Assembly (NCBI RefSeq): GCF_000002985.6
Contig: NC_003283.11
Coordinates: 10,292,001 to 10,356,000, forward strand
Direction of reading: 5' to 3'
DNA from: Caenorhabditis elegans
Taxonomy: Eukaryota > Nematoda > Chromadorea > Rhabditida > Rhabditidae
DNA: 64,000 nt
Each line of letters opens with the position of its first letter. Position 1 is the first letter of the stretch. The notes under the pieces were generated by a model. The model was not told the DNA's origin. It saw nothing but the letters and a program-made list of their open reading frames with translations, and searched no databases. The translations under genes and the position numbers were made by a program. Of the stretch, positions 25,574-40,044 are shown one piece after another.

Positions 25574-27534
25574 TCATTGGTCCTCTGAAACAAGATTCAG
25601 CTCATTCGCATCATCGGATCCTTTTTCTTCCAACACATTTTCTTCAGTTTTTTCATCGTCACCACGTGTTTTGAACGAAGCATCTCTCATAGCCTTCTTG
25701 CCCATATCACTTCCAGTTACCTCACGAAGAGCTACAGTTGCATATGATCCAGATATCAAGCTAAACTGAATTTGCAATGCCAGAAGTGGACCTTTCTGTT
25801 CTGCTTCTGGGATAGCACGTGTTTGTAATCCATCTTGCAAGAGATCTCGTGCATTTCCATATCGAATAAACTTCCATTTGAGCTCCTTCGCTTCAACAAA
25901 CAAGCATCTTGATGATTCGCCAAGTGAAAACCGACTTAAAATATATTACATTGATTGAACTTGGACCAGGAAACTTACTCTTTTAGTGCTGTGAAGCTCG
26001 ATTGAGTGAGTCCATCTTCTTCAAGCAATTCAGAGATCCACTTAGCGCCATAACTACCCTCAAATGGCAAGTTTTCTCCCGGTAGTGGTATATGGATATC
26101 ATAATGAGTTGCATGCTCGCCAAGAGAGAATCCATTGGCTCCAACGTCACTTTCATGTACTCGAGTACCATATTCCTTAACTCGACGAGAAGCTACTTTA
26201 TTCCAAATGAGGCTTTGATAAGCGTGGACATAAAGACTGCGGCTTTGAATCGGAATTGCTTCAGTAATACAATTTTGCCATGTTCCTCCTTTCGAGAGAC
26301 ACTTCAAAATATTTCCTTCGACTGTAGCAAAAGCCTGAGCTCCTTTCAGCTTGGAAAATGCTTTTCTAGCATCCCCAGTTTGGGAAAAGCACTTAGCGGC
26401 GTAGCCAACTGACCCGTATCCCAGATGATCTAAAAAATATTAATTTTCTTTTTTTTTAATGTTTTAGCGCTAACCGGGCATAGCATTAGTCATGATCATT
26501 TTGACTGCTTTCTCCCAGTCTCTTTTCACAATAGCTAATCCGATTTCGGCTGTCGTAGAACTTCGTGAACCAAATCGTTGAGTACCTGAAGGTTATGAGG
26601 TCTATTGATACTCACCACCGATACTCACCGAAATAGTTGATGAATCCCGTATTTTGGAATGTTTCCAGTCTTTGATGGAGCAATTGTTCCGAATCGTCAG
26701 GCAAGCTTCTTAGTACAATGCTGAATCGATTTCCCCAGTGAGCTCCCATTTGAACTGGGTCATCTTTATACTCACATCCAAAGACTCGAATACCGCGGAG
26801 TTTCGAATTCAAATCCAGAATCGTTCGCTCATGCACTTTAGTAACACTAACTCTCTGTGAAGTCACAGCTCTCTTGTCTTTAATTCCGTGAGTTCTGATA
26901 TTGTTCGGGCCCACACTGAAAATTACTTTTTAAAAAGTTTTTTTCTAAATTACAACTTACTTTAAAAACTTTGCAATAAGTTGGCAAGCAAAGCTAGTCT
27001 CTTTATTTTCTTTGCAAATGGTGAAGTGACATTCCTTTGGAACTTTTTCATCCCATAGTTTTCGCTTCCGACTGCTCTTCGTATGACCATGAGATACCAG
27101 AATTCCATCTTCCTTCGTTTCGGTGATTAAAACTCCAGCATACCGCTCTCTAATGAAATGATGAATGCTTTTTCGATCTTCCTTGCTCAAATCGTCAACT
27201 TTTACAAGAACGGGATCTCCTTTCGTAGAGAATCGGTCATTTAATGCAGCTAATGTCTCTTCTGAGATGCAATCTGGCTTAGCAACACACTCTTCGATCT
27301 CAATGTCTTCTTTTTTGGACCCAGTACTTTCTAGGACAACATCTGGCGATGGAATGGCCAAAACTGTGTGGTCGGCTGAAAATAAAATTAATTCTAGTAA
27401 CATTAATTGAGTTTGATTAAATAACCTAAAATTTCTTGAACGATGAAGTCACTGTACATTTCTTTCAGTAGGCAGGGCACAGGAGTGATTGTATGCTCAC
27501 TGGCATACTCGGTCAATCCAAATTCGGTTTCCAT
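25574..27534 (-). CDS. PUS7/TruD-family tRNA pseudouridine synthase
   Basis: Enzyme converting uridine to pseudouridine in tRNA and other RNAs. Start at 27534 (METEFGLTEYASEH...), which lies just behind a TTTAG acceptor; stop at 25574. The TruD motif I region reads NIRTHGIKDKRAVTSQRVSV; the Asp of KDK is the catalytic residue of this family. A second hallmark, FINYFG then TQRFG across a splice, follows, and the C-terminal third has the SYVHAYQSLIWNKVAS-like block (here RSLYVHAYQSLIWN). The tail is acidic. It is the second gene of a three-gene minus-strand cluster with short gaps (119 bases upstream, 179 downstream), the mark of a nematode operon. Nothing essential looks missing. Confidence 0.9.
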
Positions 27535-27653
27535 CTAAACTTTATTCAATAAATACATGAAAGAAATCAGACCAAACGATAAAACAAATTATGCGTAAAA
27601 ACCATATTACAAGACCCCATTAGCAGAATAATCAATGAATTAACGTGTGAAAT

Positions 27654-28202
<549 letters not shown>

Positions 28203-28339
28203 TTAGGAGGAATCTAGCGCAGCTTGCTAAATATTTGAAAAAATGAAAATTAAAATAAGGAGAGAAATTATAACTCGAACGATGCGGAGATTTGTTCCAA
28301 ATCGACGCAAAAAATAAATAAATCAACGTTTAAAATTGT

Positions 28340-28382
28340 TCCTAGAACTAGGCCACGGCCACGCGTTCTCTCGGCCATGTAC
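28340..28382. repeat. Possible remnant of a dispersed GGCC-rich element
   Basis: CTAGGCCACGGCCACG ... CTCGGCCATG, a short GC-rich quasi-palindrome in the gna-1 / reductase promoter region. Similar TAGGCCATGGCC motifs are scattered in the C. elegans genome, often near promoters, by recall. It could equally be promoter sequence. Confidence 0.35.
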
Positions 28383-28717
28383 TCCTCTCGGACAAACATT
28401 TTAGAAACATTTTACATTGAACGACCTGTGAAATCAAAAGAAAACGTTTTACTTCTTTTTTTCTTTATTTTTTTTTCAAAACTCCAACTGCCCAGTATCT
28501 GCCATTGGTTTTTCTATTTACTTTCTCATCGCGCACTTACACACTTGCAGCTGCACTCGTTTGGCGTATTCTCTCCTCAGAAAAAGAAACTCTGCGTCGG
28601 CTCCTCCCTCGTCCAAAAATGTTTCCATTACTCATTTCCGCTCTTTTCTTCTTGTTTCCGTTTTTGACTTTATTTTTCTGTGTCCATTGATTTTTCTATA
28701 CAATTATTCATTTCAGA

Positions 28718-30215
28718 ATGTTAGATAGACTTTGGGAAGTGCGCCAAGCACTGCCCCTTTATCTGTTAGTATCTACGCTTGGACTTGCCATTTCATGTTG
28801 TTTTACTCTCATATGTCCTCACGTTTGTCGATTGATACCTGCACTAACTACATATGGAAAAGCTGCTGATCAACAAGAAGATAACTCTTTGGTAGAAAAA
28901 ATATCTGTACCTAAAAAGTGAGTACAGTTAGTCTTTGGGAGTTCTATCCTTGTCTGAAATTTTTCAGATGGTTTAAGCATTTTTACGCAATCGGTCTTCT
29001 AACACTTTTTATATGTCTACACACTGTCCACTCGTTAATCTACAATCCTAATTATCTGCATCCAGTGGTTCTCAAGATTCTTGCCACGCTAACACGATCC
29101 TACAGTATACCACCAAGTAAGTTTTTCTTTTAAAAAAAAAGTGATTTTCTTTTTTTTTTTTTGATTAGTGGTTTTTGGAATATATGCGAAGTCGCGACGC
29201 AGTTGTATTAATTTCATTGTTTTCAATTTTCAGTAGAACTTAAACTTTTTATTTTCAGTCAAAAAGTGTCTATTACTCAATTTTGTAAAACAACAAAAAT
29301 ATTGTATTCTACAAATGTTATATTTTAATAATGTTTCAAATATTTTATGTAATCACTGTAGGGCTTCAAACATGTGGTGTTGCTTTAAATTTTTCAAAAA
29401 CTTCAAACGTTTCGTAAATTTAAAAATAGATAAATACCATTTGGCAAATTACCAAAACTTTGACTCAAATTTTCAGAAATTAGAAATTTGATTAGAATAT
29501 CATATTATACACTTTTAAGTTGAAATAAATATGTTTTCAGTTACCCCAAGCACATCAATCTTGGCTCTCCTGCTCATAAGCCTTCACGTAGCACGACGTC
29601 TCTATGAAACAATATTTGTCAGTGTTTACTCGGACAGTCGTATGAACTTGTTTCACTATGCAGTTGGGATAGTCCACTACATCATTCTGCCAATTTCAAT
29701 TATGTGTGAAACACAGGGAGTTGCTTCCAAATGTAAGAAGATACTTATCTGAAATGTTCTAGTAATTTATTTTCACAGTACCTCAGCTTCACGTGTCAAT
29801 TGATGATATTTCTCTCACCCAATGGGCTGGAGCTGTCCTTTTTTGGATTTGCAATTGGAAACAACATCAGCTAGCCGAACAAATAGCAAATACAAGAAAA
29901 GGTCCTAGAGGACTAATTCGCAATTACGCCTATGGTATCTGCTTTGGTGGTTGGTTCAATCTCGTCTCATGTCCTCACTTTCTATTCGAGATATGCATCT
30001 ACTTGTCACTTTTTCTTGTAATTCCTGATGCCTACGTGTATAGAGTAAGTTGTCAGTTTCATCCGTTTTTCTTCTAAAAAAATCCGTTTCAGTTCATAAT
30101 CATGTTCGTGTGCATCAATCAAACGTTTGCTGCTCTCATCACTCACTCCTGGTACCACAAAACATTCCCAAAATATCCGAAAAGTCGGAAAGCTCTCATT
30201 CCTTACGTTCTATGA
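28718..30215 (+). CDS. Polyprenol reductase, SRD5A3 type
   Basis: A membrane enzyme of the steroid 5-alpha-reductase family that reduces polyprenol to dolichol for N-glycosylation in the ER. Six exons, 28718-28917, 28968-29116, 29541-29732, 29779-30044, 30093-30215 with one further check needed at 29116/29541, sum to 309 codons plus stop without frame breaks. Several hydrophobic segments are visible ([38 protein letters not shown], and others). The C-terminal catalytic block contains [13 protein letters not shown], ...[16 protein letters not shown], and ends [24 protein letters not shown] in two halves, the typical ending of SRD5A3-like proteins. The ATG follows ATTTCAGA, a likely trans-splice site. 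Assignment to SRD5A3 rather than SRD5A1/2 rests on the C-terminal motif and is by resemblance. Confidence 0.85.
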
Positions 30216-30568
30216 TGCTCTTCTCCCGGTTTCTTTTTATTTTTTCGCTACTCGTGTCGCTAGATTCTTGTCATAAACCAAAATTTATAAAGCAATTATT
30301 TATAGTTTATTAATCCAAATGTGTGCAACATAACTGTACAAAACACATTACATGAACTGACGAGACGAAAAGCTTTTTCATTAAAATCAGGGACAAGGAT
30401 GACCCGCATCGTGAGTTAAATTGATTGTGGATGAGAAGGTGGATTCATAATTAGATGATTGAAATGAAAAACTCGAACATGTGACAGAAACTGTACGAGT
30501 AAAAATTGTATGCGAATTTTGAACCCGCAATGAGAATGAGGAAGTAAGAAAAACAAAGGATGGTTTAA
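30216..30568. other. 3' intergenic region between convergent genes
   Basis: About 350 bases of 3' UTR and spacer between the reductase (+) and crm-1 (-). Nothing else seen. Confidence 0.5.
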
Positions 30569-33500
30569 TTATACTGGATATCGATGCTTCGGTGTCAGTG
30601 GTTGTGTGTCTGAAATCGGCACGTGTCCAGAAGAAGAAATTGTAGAAGGTGCTGTCGAAGTATCACTCCTGAAAAATATTCACGGAGAATGCGATGAAAA
30701 TAGAAAATTGAAGCATACATTGTAGAAAGCAAACTGTCTGATTGATCATCTGAATTCTGCGAGTCGTGTCGAACATGATTAGTTGATGTCTTCAACAATT
30801 CCTCCGTACTTCTGAAATATTTTTTAAAAATAAAGTATTTGATTTGTGTTACATACTCTTCTCTCGTGTCCTTCCAATCCACGAGTCTTGGCATGGATCC
30901 AATTGTTTTTGACGCTGAAAGTCTTACTGTTGATGCTCCCCCCGATGCTATTTGGCCGACTTCGTTGAACTTGTGCAGCTGAAATTGAACCTATTTTAAT
31001 AGACTCAATTGCATTTAAAGCGAACCTTGTTGCTTTTCTTATTTCGTTTATAGAGAAGCATAAGCACAATAATGAGAGCAACGACGCAAAGAGACATCAG
31101 AGATACAACAATCAGCGAAGTAGCAGAGCTTCCATTTCCATCATCCACTCTTGGTCCAAGAGAAGTTGGGAATGATGCTGAACCATTTCCATAACCATAT
31201 GGAGACCATTTTGCATCTAGAACTTTAAATGGAAAACTGTGATAAAACTTTTTGATAATACCTTTGCAAAGCGGACAACAATGTCCTTCAATTGGTACAG
31301 GATCATCACAATGTGGACAAACCATCTGACGACAGACAGTTTGACCACCGGTTACACAAGAACAATTTGAGCATCTACCATCTTGCCACTGCTCTCCAAT
31401 TGCATAAACAGATGATTGATAAGAGCAAACAGCTGATGATGAAAGAGCATCTGAGCACACTGGACAACACTTTCCTTTGATGACAAGCGGATTTCCACGA
31501 CATTCAAGACTCTCATCGCAAGCTTCTTTGTAGCAATCAGCAGAGCCTTCAGCAGAGCAAACACACGATGTACAGTCATCTTGACGCCATGAGGAACCCA
31601 TAATAGTTTAAAAATAATTTTGAACTCTCAACTTAATTTAAGCTTACCAACAATATGAGCTGTTCCAGCATCATCCGTACACACAATAGTATCACCTTTC
31701 TCATTTTTCGTATTCTCAACTTTTTGCTCTGGACAAGTTGGACAGCAGTCTTCTTCGTTTTGATATTCGGGGTTAGGACAGGCGATCGGAGGACATTCTG
31801 TCGTTCTACAGAGTACGTGTCCAACACGACAAGTACATGAGACACATGGTGCCAATTGCCACGTTTCACCATCTGTGAAGAGTCTTCCAGTTCCAGGTGA
31901 CTGGCATACTGTATGCTCATGTTTTTGAGCTGCCAATGAATTGCTCGATTTTGGTTTCTTCTTCTGATCAATGCAAGATGGACAACATTCATCTGTGTAA
32001 TGGTTATCAATTATACAAATTATTTCCAACAACAAATACCTTCTTTTTGCACCCATTTTTCATCAGCACAATCTGATGGTTTTGTTGGACATGAAATCAA
32101 TGAACAGAATTCTTGTTTGTTTTCACAGAAGCAATGTCTACATCCATCACTCCACCATTCTCCACCATCTCTCACGATTTGATGACCGTCATTTGAGAAC
32201 GATATGCATCTGAAATTTTCTTAAAATGGGCTTGCACTCTAACATAGGTATACTTACTTTTCACTGTGATACTCAGTTTGCTGCGCAGAGCCGGCTCCAA
32301 GTTTCGTTGATTTAGTTGTGCCTTGCTTCTTATCCAATTTCGATGAAGCTGTAACTTTTGATATATCTCAAAATATTCTATGTATATCCAACCTCGACAC
32401 TTGCACAACGAACATCCCGCCGAATTCGTCTCGAATCCATAGAGACAATGCTTGTGGCACTGATGGAGTGGTGGACATTTTGAGCACTTGCATACTGTGC
32501 AACCATCCTCATCCTTGAGGTATCCGTGAGCGCATTGTCTATAAGAAATTAGGTGATGAATATGTAATCATTATAAGCAACTTACTTTTCACAGTTTTCG
32601 TCATTAAGCTCACGACATCTTGGGTTAGTAGGAACTTCATCTGGAAGACATTCACACACATAGCAACCAATGTTATCACGACGAAGTCCATTGGCACATC
32701 TGTAAAATTCATTTAGATAAATTTATTAAGTTCAAACGAAAAACCTCAGAGAACACAGTTCGAGTGATGGACATGTTGCAGGAGGTCTGATGATGGTAGG
32801 TTCATCACAAACTGGACAACACTGCCCTTCAACTTTTCTTGGATTCTCGCAATCTGTTTTACACATATATTTCTCGCACATATGAGCACCAAGTTCGGAG
32901 CATGTACAGGATGTGCAGTCGTCTTTTTGCCAAGTTGCACCTCTTTCAAGTTTGGTTTGATTATCAGTCTGACAGCCAAGACATACTGGACAACATTCTC
33001 CAGTTGGTATGCCGATCCAAGTGCACTCCTCTGAAATATAGTTCGAAGTTCAACTCTAGTCGCCCAAAAGATATATCAACATTAGGAAAATAAACTAACG
33101 ATTCACTTTTGGGCATGTCATCTTGTTGCAAACTGAAACTCCTCGAATACACTGACAAGATTCACAATCTGACACGTGCCAGGTTTCAAGTGGTTGTCTC
33201 TCAATACCACTGTGATTACATTTTGCTTTTGACAATTCAGCATCCACACACTCCCATTTATCACAGCATCTTCCTGGAAATCCAGTTCCTTTCTTCGTGA
33301 CATTCACAACTTTTCCATCTGGACATTGAGCAGGACGACAGATTGAGCCACGGCATTTGCAGGATTGTCTTATTGGGCAACATGATTCTTTTGAAATACT
33401 CTCTGGTGGACGGATACTATCAGGTGGACATTCTTCTTCATCTTGGAACATAGGAGGACAGTGCACATTTTCGCACTTTTTCTCTGAAATTTTAACCATA

Positions 33501-36500
33501 GTTAAATTAAACAAAACTGTTAACAGAAATGCGATAGCTCAGATTTGATATACTCCGGTAAGATGATGAAGTTTAGACTAACTAACGAAATTGGACCACA
33601 CAAATGTGGTAAGAATATTCATATTAGTGGTCACGAGTATTTTACAAACGGCGAATCATCTCTATAGAAAACCAGCACTTCGTTAATTGTTTTCCTGAAT
33701 ATCAGATGGGTTTCTGCAAATTTCTATTAATGTTTCCATAGTTTCAAAATATTTTCTCAAACATTTACCCCTGGAAGAATGTCTAGAGAGTTATGATTTA
33801 AAAATCATGTAATTTGGAAATCAAATATTTTGTATAACTAATTGTTCGAAATCTTATAGAGACATCCTATGATTTGTTTCATGTTTACCTTTCTTATGGC
33901 ATTCATAGTATGCACAACATTTTCCAGGTATATCTGAACCTTTTTCAACCATCACAAGTCGCTCTTCTTTTGTACAAGTTGGCACGGATGGAACGCATTT
34001 CTGAAATTGTACAACTCTTTTGTCAACACATTAATTCTTAGAAAAGATTGAGATCGCCATCTCTCAATTTAATACTTTTTCATCTCAATCCCCGAAACAA
34101 TGGTCTTGATACGTCAAAAAGTAGAACAAGACTAGAGAAAAGATCCTTCCGCAAGAGAAAAAAAAACGATAGAAGGCTCTGTTCGGTTTGTGCACTCATC
34201 GGTTGATGCTTCTCAGGAGGACAAATAAAACAGTTACATTTCGACGAATTGAAGAAAAAACCGAAAAAGCGAGGGTCGTCGAGAGATAAAAGAGTGCAAA
34301 CTAACCTTCTGATCACAGTGGCAAGAGCCCGGTGGTGGACAACAGTTTCCCGGCGCTGGCGATACAGTGATCAGCTGAGAGTCTGATGGACATCCTTTGT
34401 GAAAAACCAATGGACAAATTGCTTTCAGACAATCGTCATGCATTCTTTCTGAAAATTCTCAATTCTTTTAAAGTGTTCAAATCTCAATAATATATGCAGT
34501 TTGATAGAAGAATTTTTCAAGCTAACTATAAGATAGTGTTTAAACTGCCACACGCATAGTCAATGCATTTTCAAGTGGGCTGTATGATTTCTGAACAAAT
34601 ACAAACAAGAAATTCAGTGTTATTTCAAAAAAAAAAGAAGATAGATGATGATAGAAATACGTCAAATGTAAAGTAAAATTTCAATAAACTTTCGGAATTT
34701 TTTAATTTATAGCCAAAAAGTTGCAAATACTTAGATTTCACCTATCATAACTTTGAATGCTGGATAAAAGTGATTTCGACAATTTATATTTTCCTAGATA
34801 TTTTTTTATTATTTGTAAATGATCATTATACTTTTCAAAAATTTGACTGAAAAACTTCATACATCAAAAAAAGTTTGAAAAAAAACCTTTTGTTAGCAAT
34901 ACCGCGTGTCGCCAAAACATATATTATTTTGAATATTAAACATACAGTAATCATGCTCTTATTGCAAGTTTCATACGACTCTTTTTTCAAATTAAATAGC
35001 TGATTGTATGAAATAAAAAATGTTTTCGAATCTGAGTCGTATGTTGAGCCTAATTGAAATAAAACAAAATATTGAAAGTAAGCCACGTTATGAAATGAAG
35101 CTAAAACATTTCGACAAGGATTTCGATGCTGTTTTCGACAAGGATTTCATAGCGAAATGGTATTGAAATCGTGTTACATCTTATTTTTGTAATCTATAAT
35201 AAAGCTTCACAACAGAAAAGAGCAAGGAACTAACAAAATTGTAATGTCCTGGCACAATGTACCCATATTTGTTCTTCATTCATATTATTCTAACATCACC
35301 CAAGAAACACTAATTATAACCTTCCCATCACCAGATGTCATTTGGTACACGAATTGTATCAACAGATGTGACGGACCGACGACATCTAACGTCGTCTTTT
35401 TTCTGTTTTATACCGTTTTAGTTTTATTGATTAATTTGATGACTTCTTTTAGGAATTGCAAAGAGTGAAAAGAATACTAAACGATGGGCTCATGAAGATG
35501 AGTTGATGGACCGTACGAGGTGGCAATTAGTACAAAGAAGAGGAAGATTTAATTTGATTCAAGAAAATGACAGCTCGAAAGAGACAAAACCCTTTAAAAA
35601 GACAGAAAAGTTCTTCTTGTCTTCTTTGTTAAGCCATATGTCAAAAAGTTGAGGTGGCAGAATGAGATGCAAATTGGAAAGAGAAGAAAATAGTACTCTT
35701 TTCTAAGTTCTCACCTGACAATGAGCTGCACTTTTCGGCATTTCAGAAACATATAATGTTAAATGAACAAAGCAAATGACTATTCTGACAATAACGGTTA
35801 TCTATCAAAAAGGAATCCATTCAAAAAAGTCAATGACAGTTAAAACTTGATGAGGGTCAAGAGATCCAAATTGCCTATTAATTTTAACTTTTTGAATTAT
35901 CAACCTAGTCTTTCAAAAGAAAATTGCACAAAATGACTGTAGGGTAAGGTAGTTTTCTGTGAGGTAGCTTCGTAAACAAAAGAAAAACCCTTTTTGCATG
36001 CAAAATATGGATGCTAGCTTTTTTCTTAGAAGCCATATTTATATATATCTCAAAATGATCACAGTCTTCGAAGGTATAAAATATCTTTCAAAAACTACAG
36101 TACTTTTACTACCTGTTAATGTCACGGTAAACTTTGAAATAGAACAAAACGTAAATGAGCCAAATCATATGATAGGGGACAAGAGTGCGAGCAACTCGTC
36201 GGTATAAATTGGTGGATGAGAGCATCAAACACCAATAAAGAGGAAACAATTCAAAAAAGCAGGAGAAAAACGAATCGGAATATCGTCCTCCTCACTTTGT
36301 GTCGATGCTCCGTGTTTGTTTTTCTCGCCACCTACCGGTGAAAAAACTCTTTCCCCCTCTCTCAGGGTAGATCATGTGTTCGAAACTAAAAAGAGCACAC
36401 CACGGCTCCTTTGCTCTCTGTCTGCAGGTCCCAATGGGACATTTTTAGATGATTGAAACAACATGAAATTGTAAGATTGAGACCCAAAAAAGGCGACAAG

Positions 36501-39500
36501 GAACAAAGAGAACAAGAAGAACAAAAAAAGAAAAAAATTTTGGGATGTTGCCAGTTGAGAAAGCCTAGAGGGTCCGAGATGTTTACACGATGACAAACGG
36601 GCGACTCATTTCACGCCCTTTACATGGTTTTCGAGAGTGTACTCTTTAAATATCATGGAGATTTCATTCTTTGATAAAAACACGAAAGCTAAAAACCGAG
36701 AAAAACTAAGAAATGAAATGATCAAATACGACAAACTAATTAGAAAATAAGAGTGAACGCTAGGAAATATGGAATACATAAGTAATTTTTGTTCAAATTC
36801 AAAGTACAAAACGTGCTTTTCCATTCAAAAAATGGAATCATCTGACAAGTCCGTCAAGTATTTACATTTTTCCCAAGATTACTGTAGCAAACAAGAAGAC
36901 ATCAACATATATGTAAGTTGCCTTTGGTTGGAGAAAAGAAGATGGAATTTCAAATATGTAAACGAGAATGAAATGAACATTGAAAATGGAGACGTCGGCA
37001 CATTGTAACGTCATGAATCATGTGTCACAGAGAATAAAACGTCACGGACAGTTCGATTCCGTTTGTCAACAAAAACTTCTGTTCTGTGGTTACCGCCATC
37101 ACCCCCTTTGTCACTTATTTTGACTCTATTAATTTCTTTTTGACAATATCTGTTCAAGAAGAGAATGCCTTCTAGCACACCTGATTGCTCCGTTCGGAGA
37201 AAATTGACAAATGAGAAGAGAAGTAGAAAGACGCAGACGACTAGTTGCATTCTCGAGCTGTAAATATAGTGAGTAGGAGAAAGAGGATTAGAGCACAAAA
37301 ATACACAAAAATCACATGGAAAAAAGAAAGAAGGATTTGAAAACATGAGAACATCTGATCAGGTGGACACCGAGAAGATACTTGGTGATGACTGAAGAAC
37401 AAAAAAGTTGCAGATGACAGGGTCAATTTCAAGTTGGTCAAGGCATATGAACCATTTTTATGCATTTCAAAGCAAAAATCAACTGGTACACATTACGATG
37501 AAAGGCGTTTTATGGAAGTGGCAAGTTACAATATGCAGAAAAACAAAGTACAATTTATACATTATAAGCAATGGATTCGGTTTGTCTAAATTGAAACAAC
37601 AGATATTACATAGTGAAACCAAATTCATTGCAGTTAATATAGAAAATAATGAAAGGCATTTTTATTTTGAAGTTTCAAACAAGTTTATTTTTATTTGTTG
37701 AAAATAATTTTTGTATATCAAATTTTTCTGATTTTTCCTTGTTATTTAAGCACAGAAATGTCGGGAATAGCCATTTTGAAATTTCAAAGTATGTACACAT
37801 AATTTTTGATATATACTAAGACATTTTCAAATTCAAATGAGAAGCAGAAAGATTTGCCGATGACAAAAATAGAAAAAAAAATTTCATGAAAAGAAGCTTA
37901 ACCATTACTAATCTCCAAGACACCAAGCTCTTCTTTCCGTAAAAAAATTATCGAAATGATTTACGTCGTCCCGCATATGGCCAACTCTATGCAACACTTG
38001 AAGACAAAGTAGGCGGAGTCAATTGAGGGAGACAGAGGTTAGACACTTCTCGAAACTCTGTTCTTTTTCGGTGTCGCGCAATTGGTTAGTCATTCGTTCC
38101 GTTTTTTTTTTTTGAAATTTTCTGTTTCCTATGCAATCATAATTCGAAAATTGAATTAAAGTTTGATGGCATCTTGAACGAAACAACACGGAATAGACAA
38201 ATACAGGAAGGAGTACATTTTTGAACTGAAAATCCAGACAAAACCAAATGTGCTTGAGCATAAAATAATTCGAGATCAGGTTGAGACGGAAATTCTACAA
38301 CAAGGCCGATCGTGGCTCGTTGTTCCATTATATTTCAGTAAAAATGTAGAAAATGTTTTAATAATCTATAAACTTTTCATTTTGAGTTAAAGGAGTTGGG
38401 AGGTGCTTAATGATGGCTTAAAATCTTCCAATTACCAAACATTGGAACAACATGCCGCAATCAAGAATTTTCTAGCTCACTCCTTTTCTAGATCTTGAAA
38501 GAAATTGATAAAAACAATTTATTTTTGAACAATCTAAGTATTTTTTAACAACATTCAAGTTTTGGTATGCTCAGAATCCTTGCAATATTTCAATTACTTG
38601 ATATCCCCATTGCCTACATTGTCCGATTTTTTATCCACAACAAGATCGTTTCAATTCTCAAGTTAGTCCAACCCATTTTCTACCTTTGCAAGCCGCCCTA
38701 TCTGCGGACACAACATAGAGGACTTTTTGGTTAAAAAACTGCGGGCAGAGTGAAGTAAAGTAAATAGAAATTGTATATTCGGGAGAGCAGGGTGGATTGC
38801 GTCGTCCGGCGAGCACACACGAGAAGCCTCAGCACAAGAGAACCGCCACCATTTTGAGAAGTCATTTTTTATAGGAAGAGAAAATGAAAGAGAGAGAGAG
38901 ATAGAGAGACTGAGAAGAAACCCTATCAAATTTCAGCAATAAAATAAGCCCAATAGTAACTCTAGAGCACCCTTTTCTTTTTAATTAGGAAGCATTCTGG
39001 ACCTCGAAAAAACAACCAAAGTTCTTTCAAATCGAATGAAACATGCAAAGGGACTTTGAAATATTGAAGAAAATATACCTTTACATCGACTTGAACCATC
39101 AAGATCGTTTTCCTGATGACATGAAAGATGCGAATCACAAACAAGACCAGGCCCGTCGCAAGTTTCACCGATTTGTCGAATGCAGACCTGCAAGTATAAC
39201 TTTTTGTTTATTGTTTGAAAGCCGTTAAAAAAGACCGCACATACTTTTTTATAGACTTTTGACTTATGTTTAAGTTTATTCAGTGTATTTCTTTTTGTAG
39301 AAACAAAATTATAACTAAAACCGCGGTTTAAAAACCGAAAGTAAGATTTAAGGGACAGTTATTATCATTTGAAACTTAGAAAGTTGAACCACTTTCAAAG
39401 CAATTAGGATTATTTTTAATGTACCGTGTTTCCTCTATTAGTAAAAAAAGTACTAATTATCGGGAACCTATCTATGTGCAATTTCATTATAGGAATAAGA

Positions 39501-40044
39501 GGAATAAGAGCTCTAAGAGGATACACGGTATCTGAATTATGCGTTTCTATCAAACGGTTCTTCGTTTTGGTACTGATTTGACTGTGTAGCATAATACATT
39601 AAAGCTCATCTTTATTCAGTTGTTTCACTGAGCATTTGATCCTTTCATTTGTTCATTTGATCATTGTCCAATAATAATTAAGTTATTGGGGATTTATGAT
39701 AATAGTTAGAATTTTAGTCATGAGAAATTGTGGAAAATTATTTCAAAAGCTCACATTCAATGTTCTGGAATTTTAAAAAGAAAATTAAAACTGAGGAACT
39801 AGAATATTAAAATTAATTTTAAAAATAAGTTTTAAAGAATTGTTAAACCATAGTTCGTTTTCTATCAAAATTTTAAATTACTCACTTCGCAGCAATCGCA
39901 CTGATCCTTTTTCAATTGCTCGCATCCTGAAACATCTGGACATGAATCCTTGTCACATGTCCCGCACAATGTGGTCTTTTGGTTTTTTGCATTGGAAATG
40001 ATAAGAAATGTGAAGAGTAAAATAATACTACTTGACCACTGCAT
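30569..40044 (-). CDS. crm-1: CRM-1, CRIM1-like transmembrane BMP modulator
   Basis: A single-pass membrane protein with an extracellular array of cysteine-rich domains. CRIM1 proteins bind BMPs through VWC domains, and CRM-1 promotes DBL-1/BMP body-size signalling in worms. The start at 40044 gives signal peptide MQWSSSIILLFTFLIISNA. An IGFBP-like module is split over exon 1 and the exon at 39079-39187. After a 4.6 kb intron come several cysteine-rich exons (34443 down to about 31010). These include VWC modules ending in CCPVC-type motifs (ECCPVCLGC, QCCPVCDE, DCCPTCPE, KCCPVCSD, HCCPLCKG) and antistasin-like repeats (CANGLRRDNIGCYVCEC, CAHGYLKDEDGCTVCKC). The membrane segment VVSLMSLCVVALIIVLMLLY is near 31060-31120. 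A short Ser/Thr-rich cytoplasmic tail ends KHRYPV at 30569. Symbol from recall. Confidence 0.88.
34450..39078 (-). other. Long second intron of crm-1
   Basis: About 4.6 kb between the IGFBP-like exon and the first downstream cysteine-rich exon (ERMHDDCLKAICP...). The flanking exons join in frame (one base left over on one side, two on the other). I found no exon with matching cysteine pattern inside. A GA-rich microsatellite lies at about 38888-38911. Confidence 0.55.
39422..39530. mobile_element. Small TA-flanked MITE in crm-1 intron 1
   Basis: About 109 bp with inverted ends TACCGTGTTTCCTCT and, reversed, TACCGTGTATCCTCT. The TA at each tip fits a Tc1/mariner-type target duplication. It resembles a very common C. 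elegans repeat starting ACCGTATTTCCTCTATTA, by recall. No coding capacity. Confidence 0.6.

Noticed and set aside
37040-37060. GTTCGATTCCG as a tRNA T-loop
   Set aside because: No acceptor, D or anticodon arms around it in either orientation.
36000-37700. Several 60-110 codon frames inside the long crm-1 intron
   Set aside because: None has the cysteine spacing of crm-1 modules or a domain of its own; lengths are as expected by chance.
38888-38911. GA-rich run as a regulatory element
   Set aside because: A short simple repeat of the kind common in introns; nothing links it to a function.
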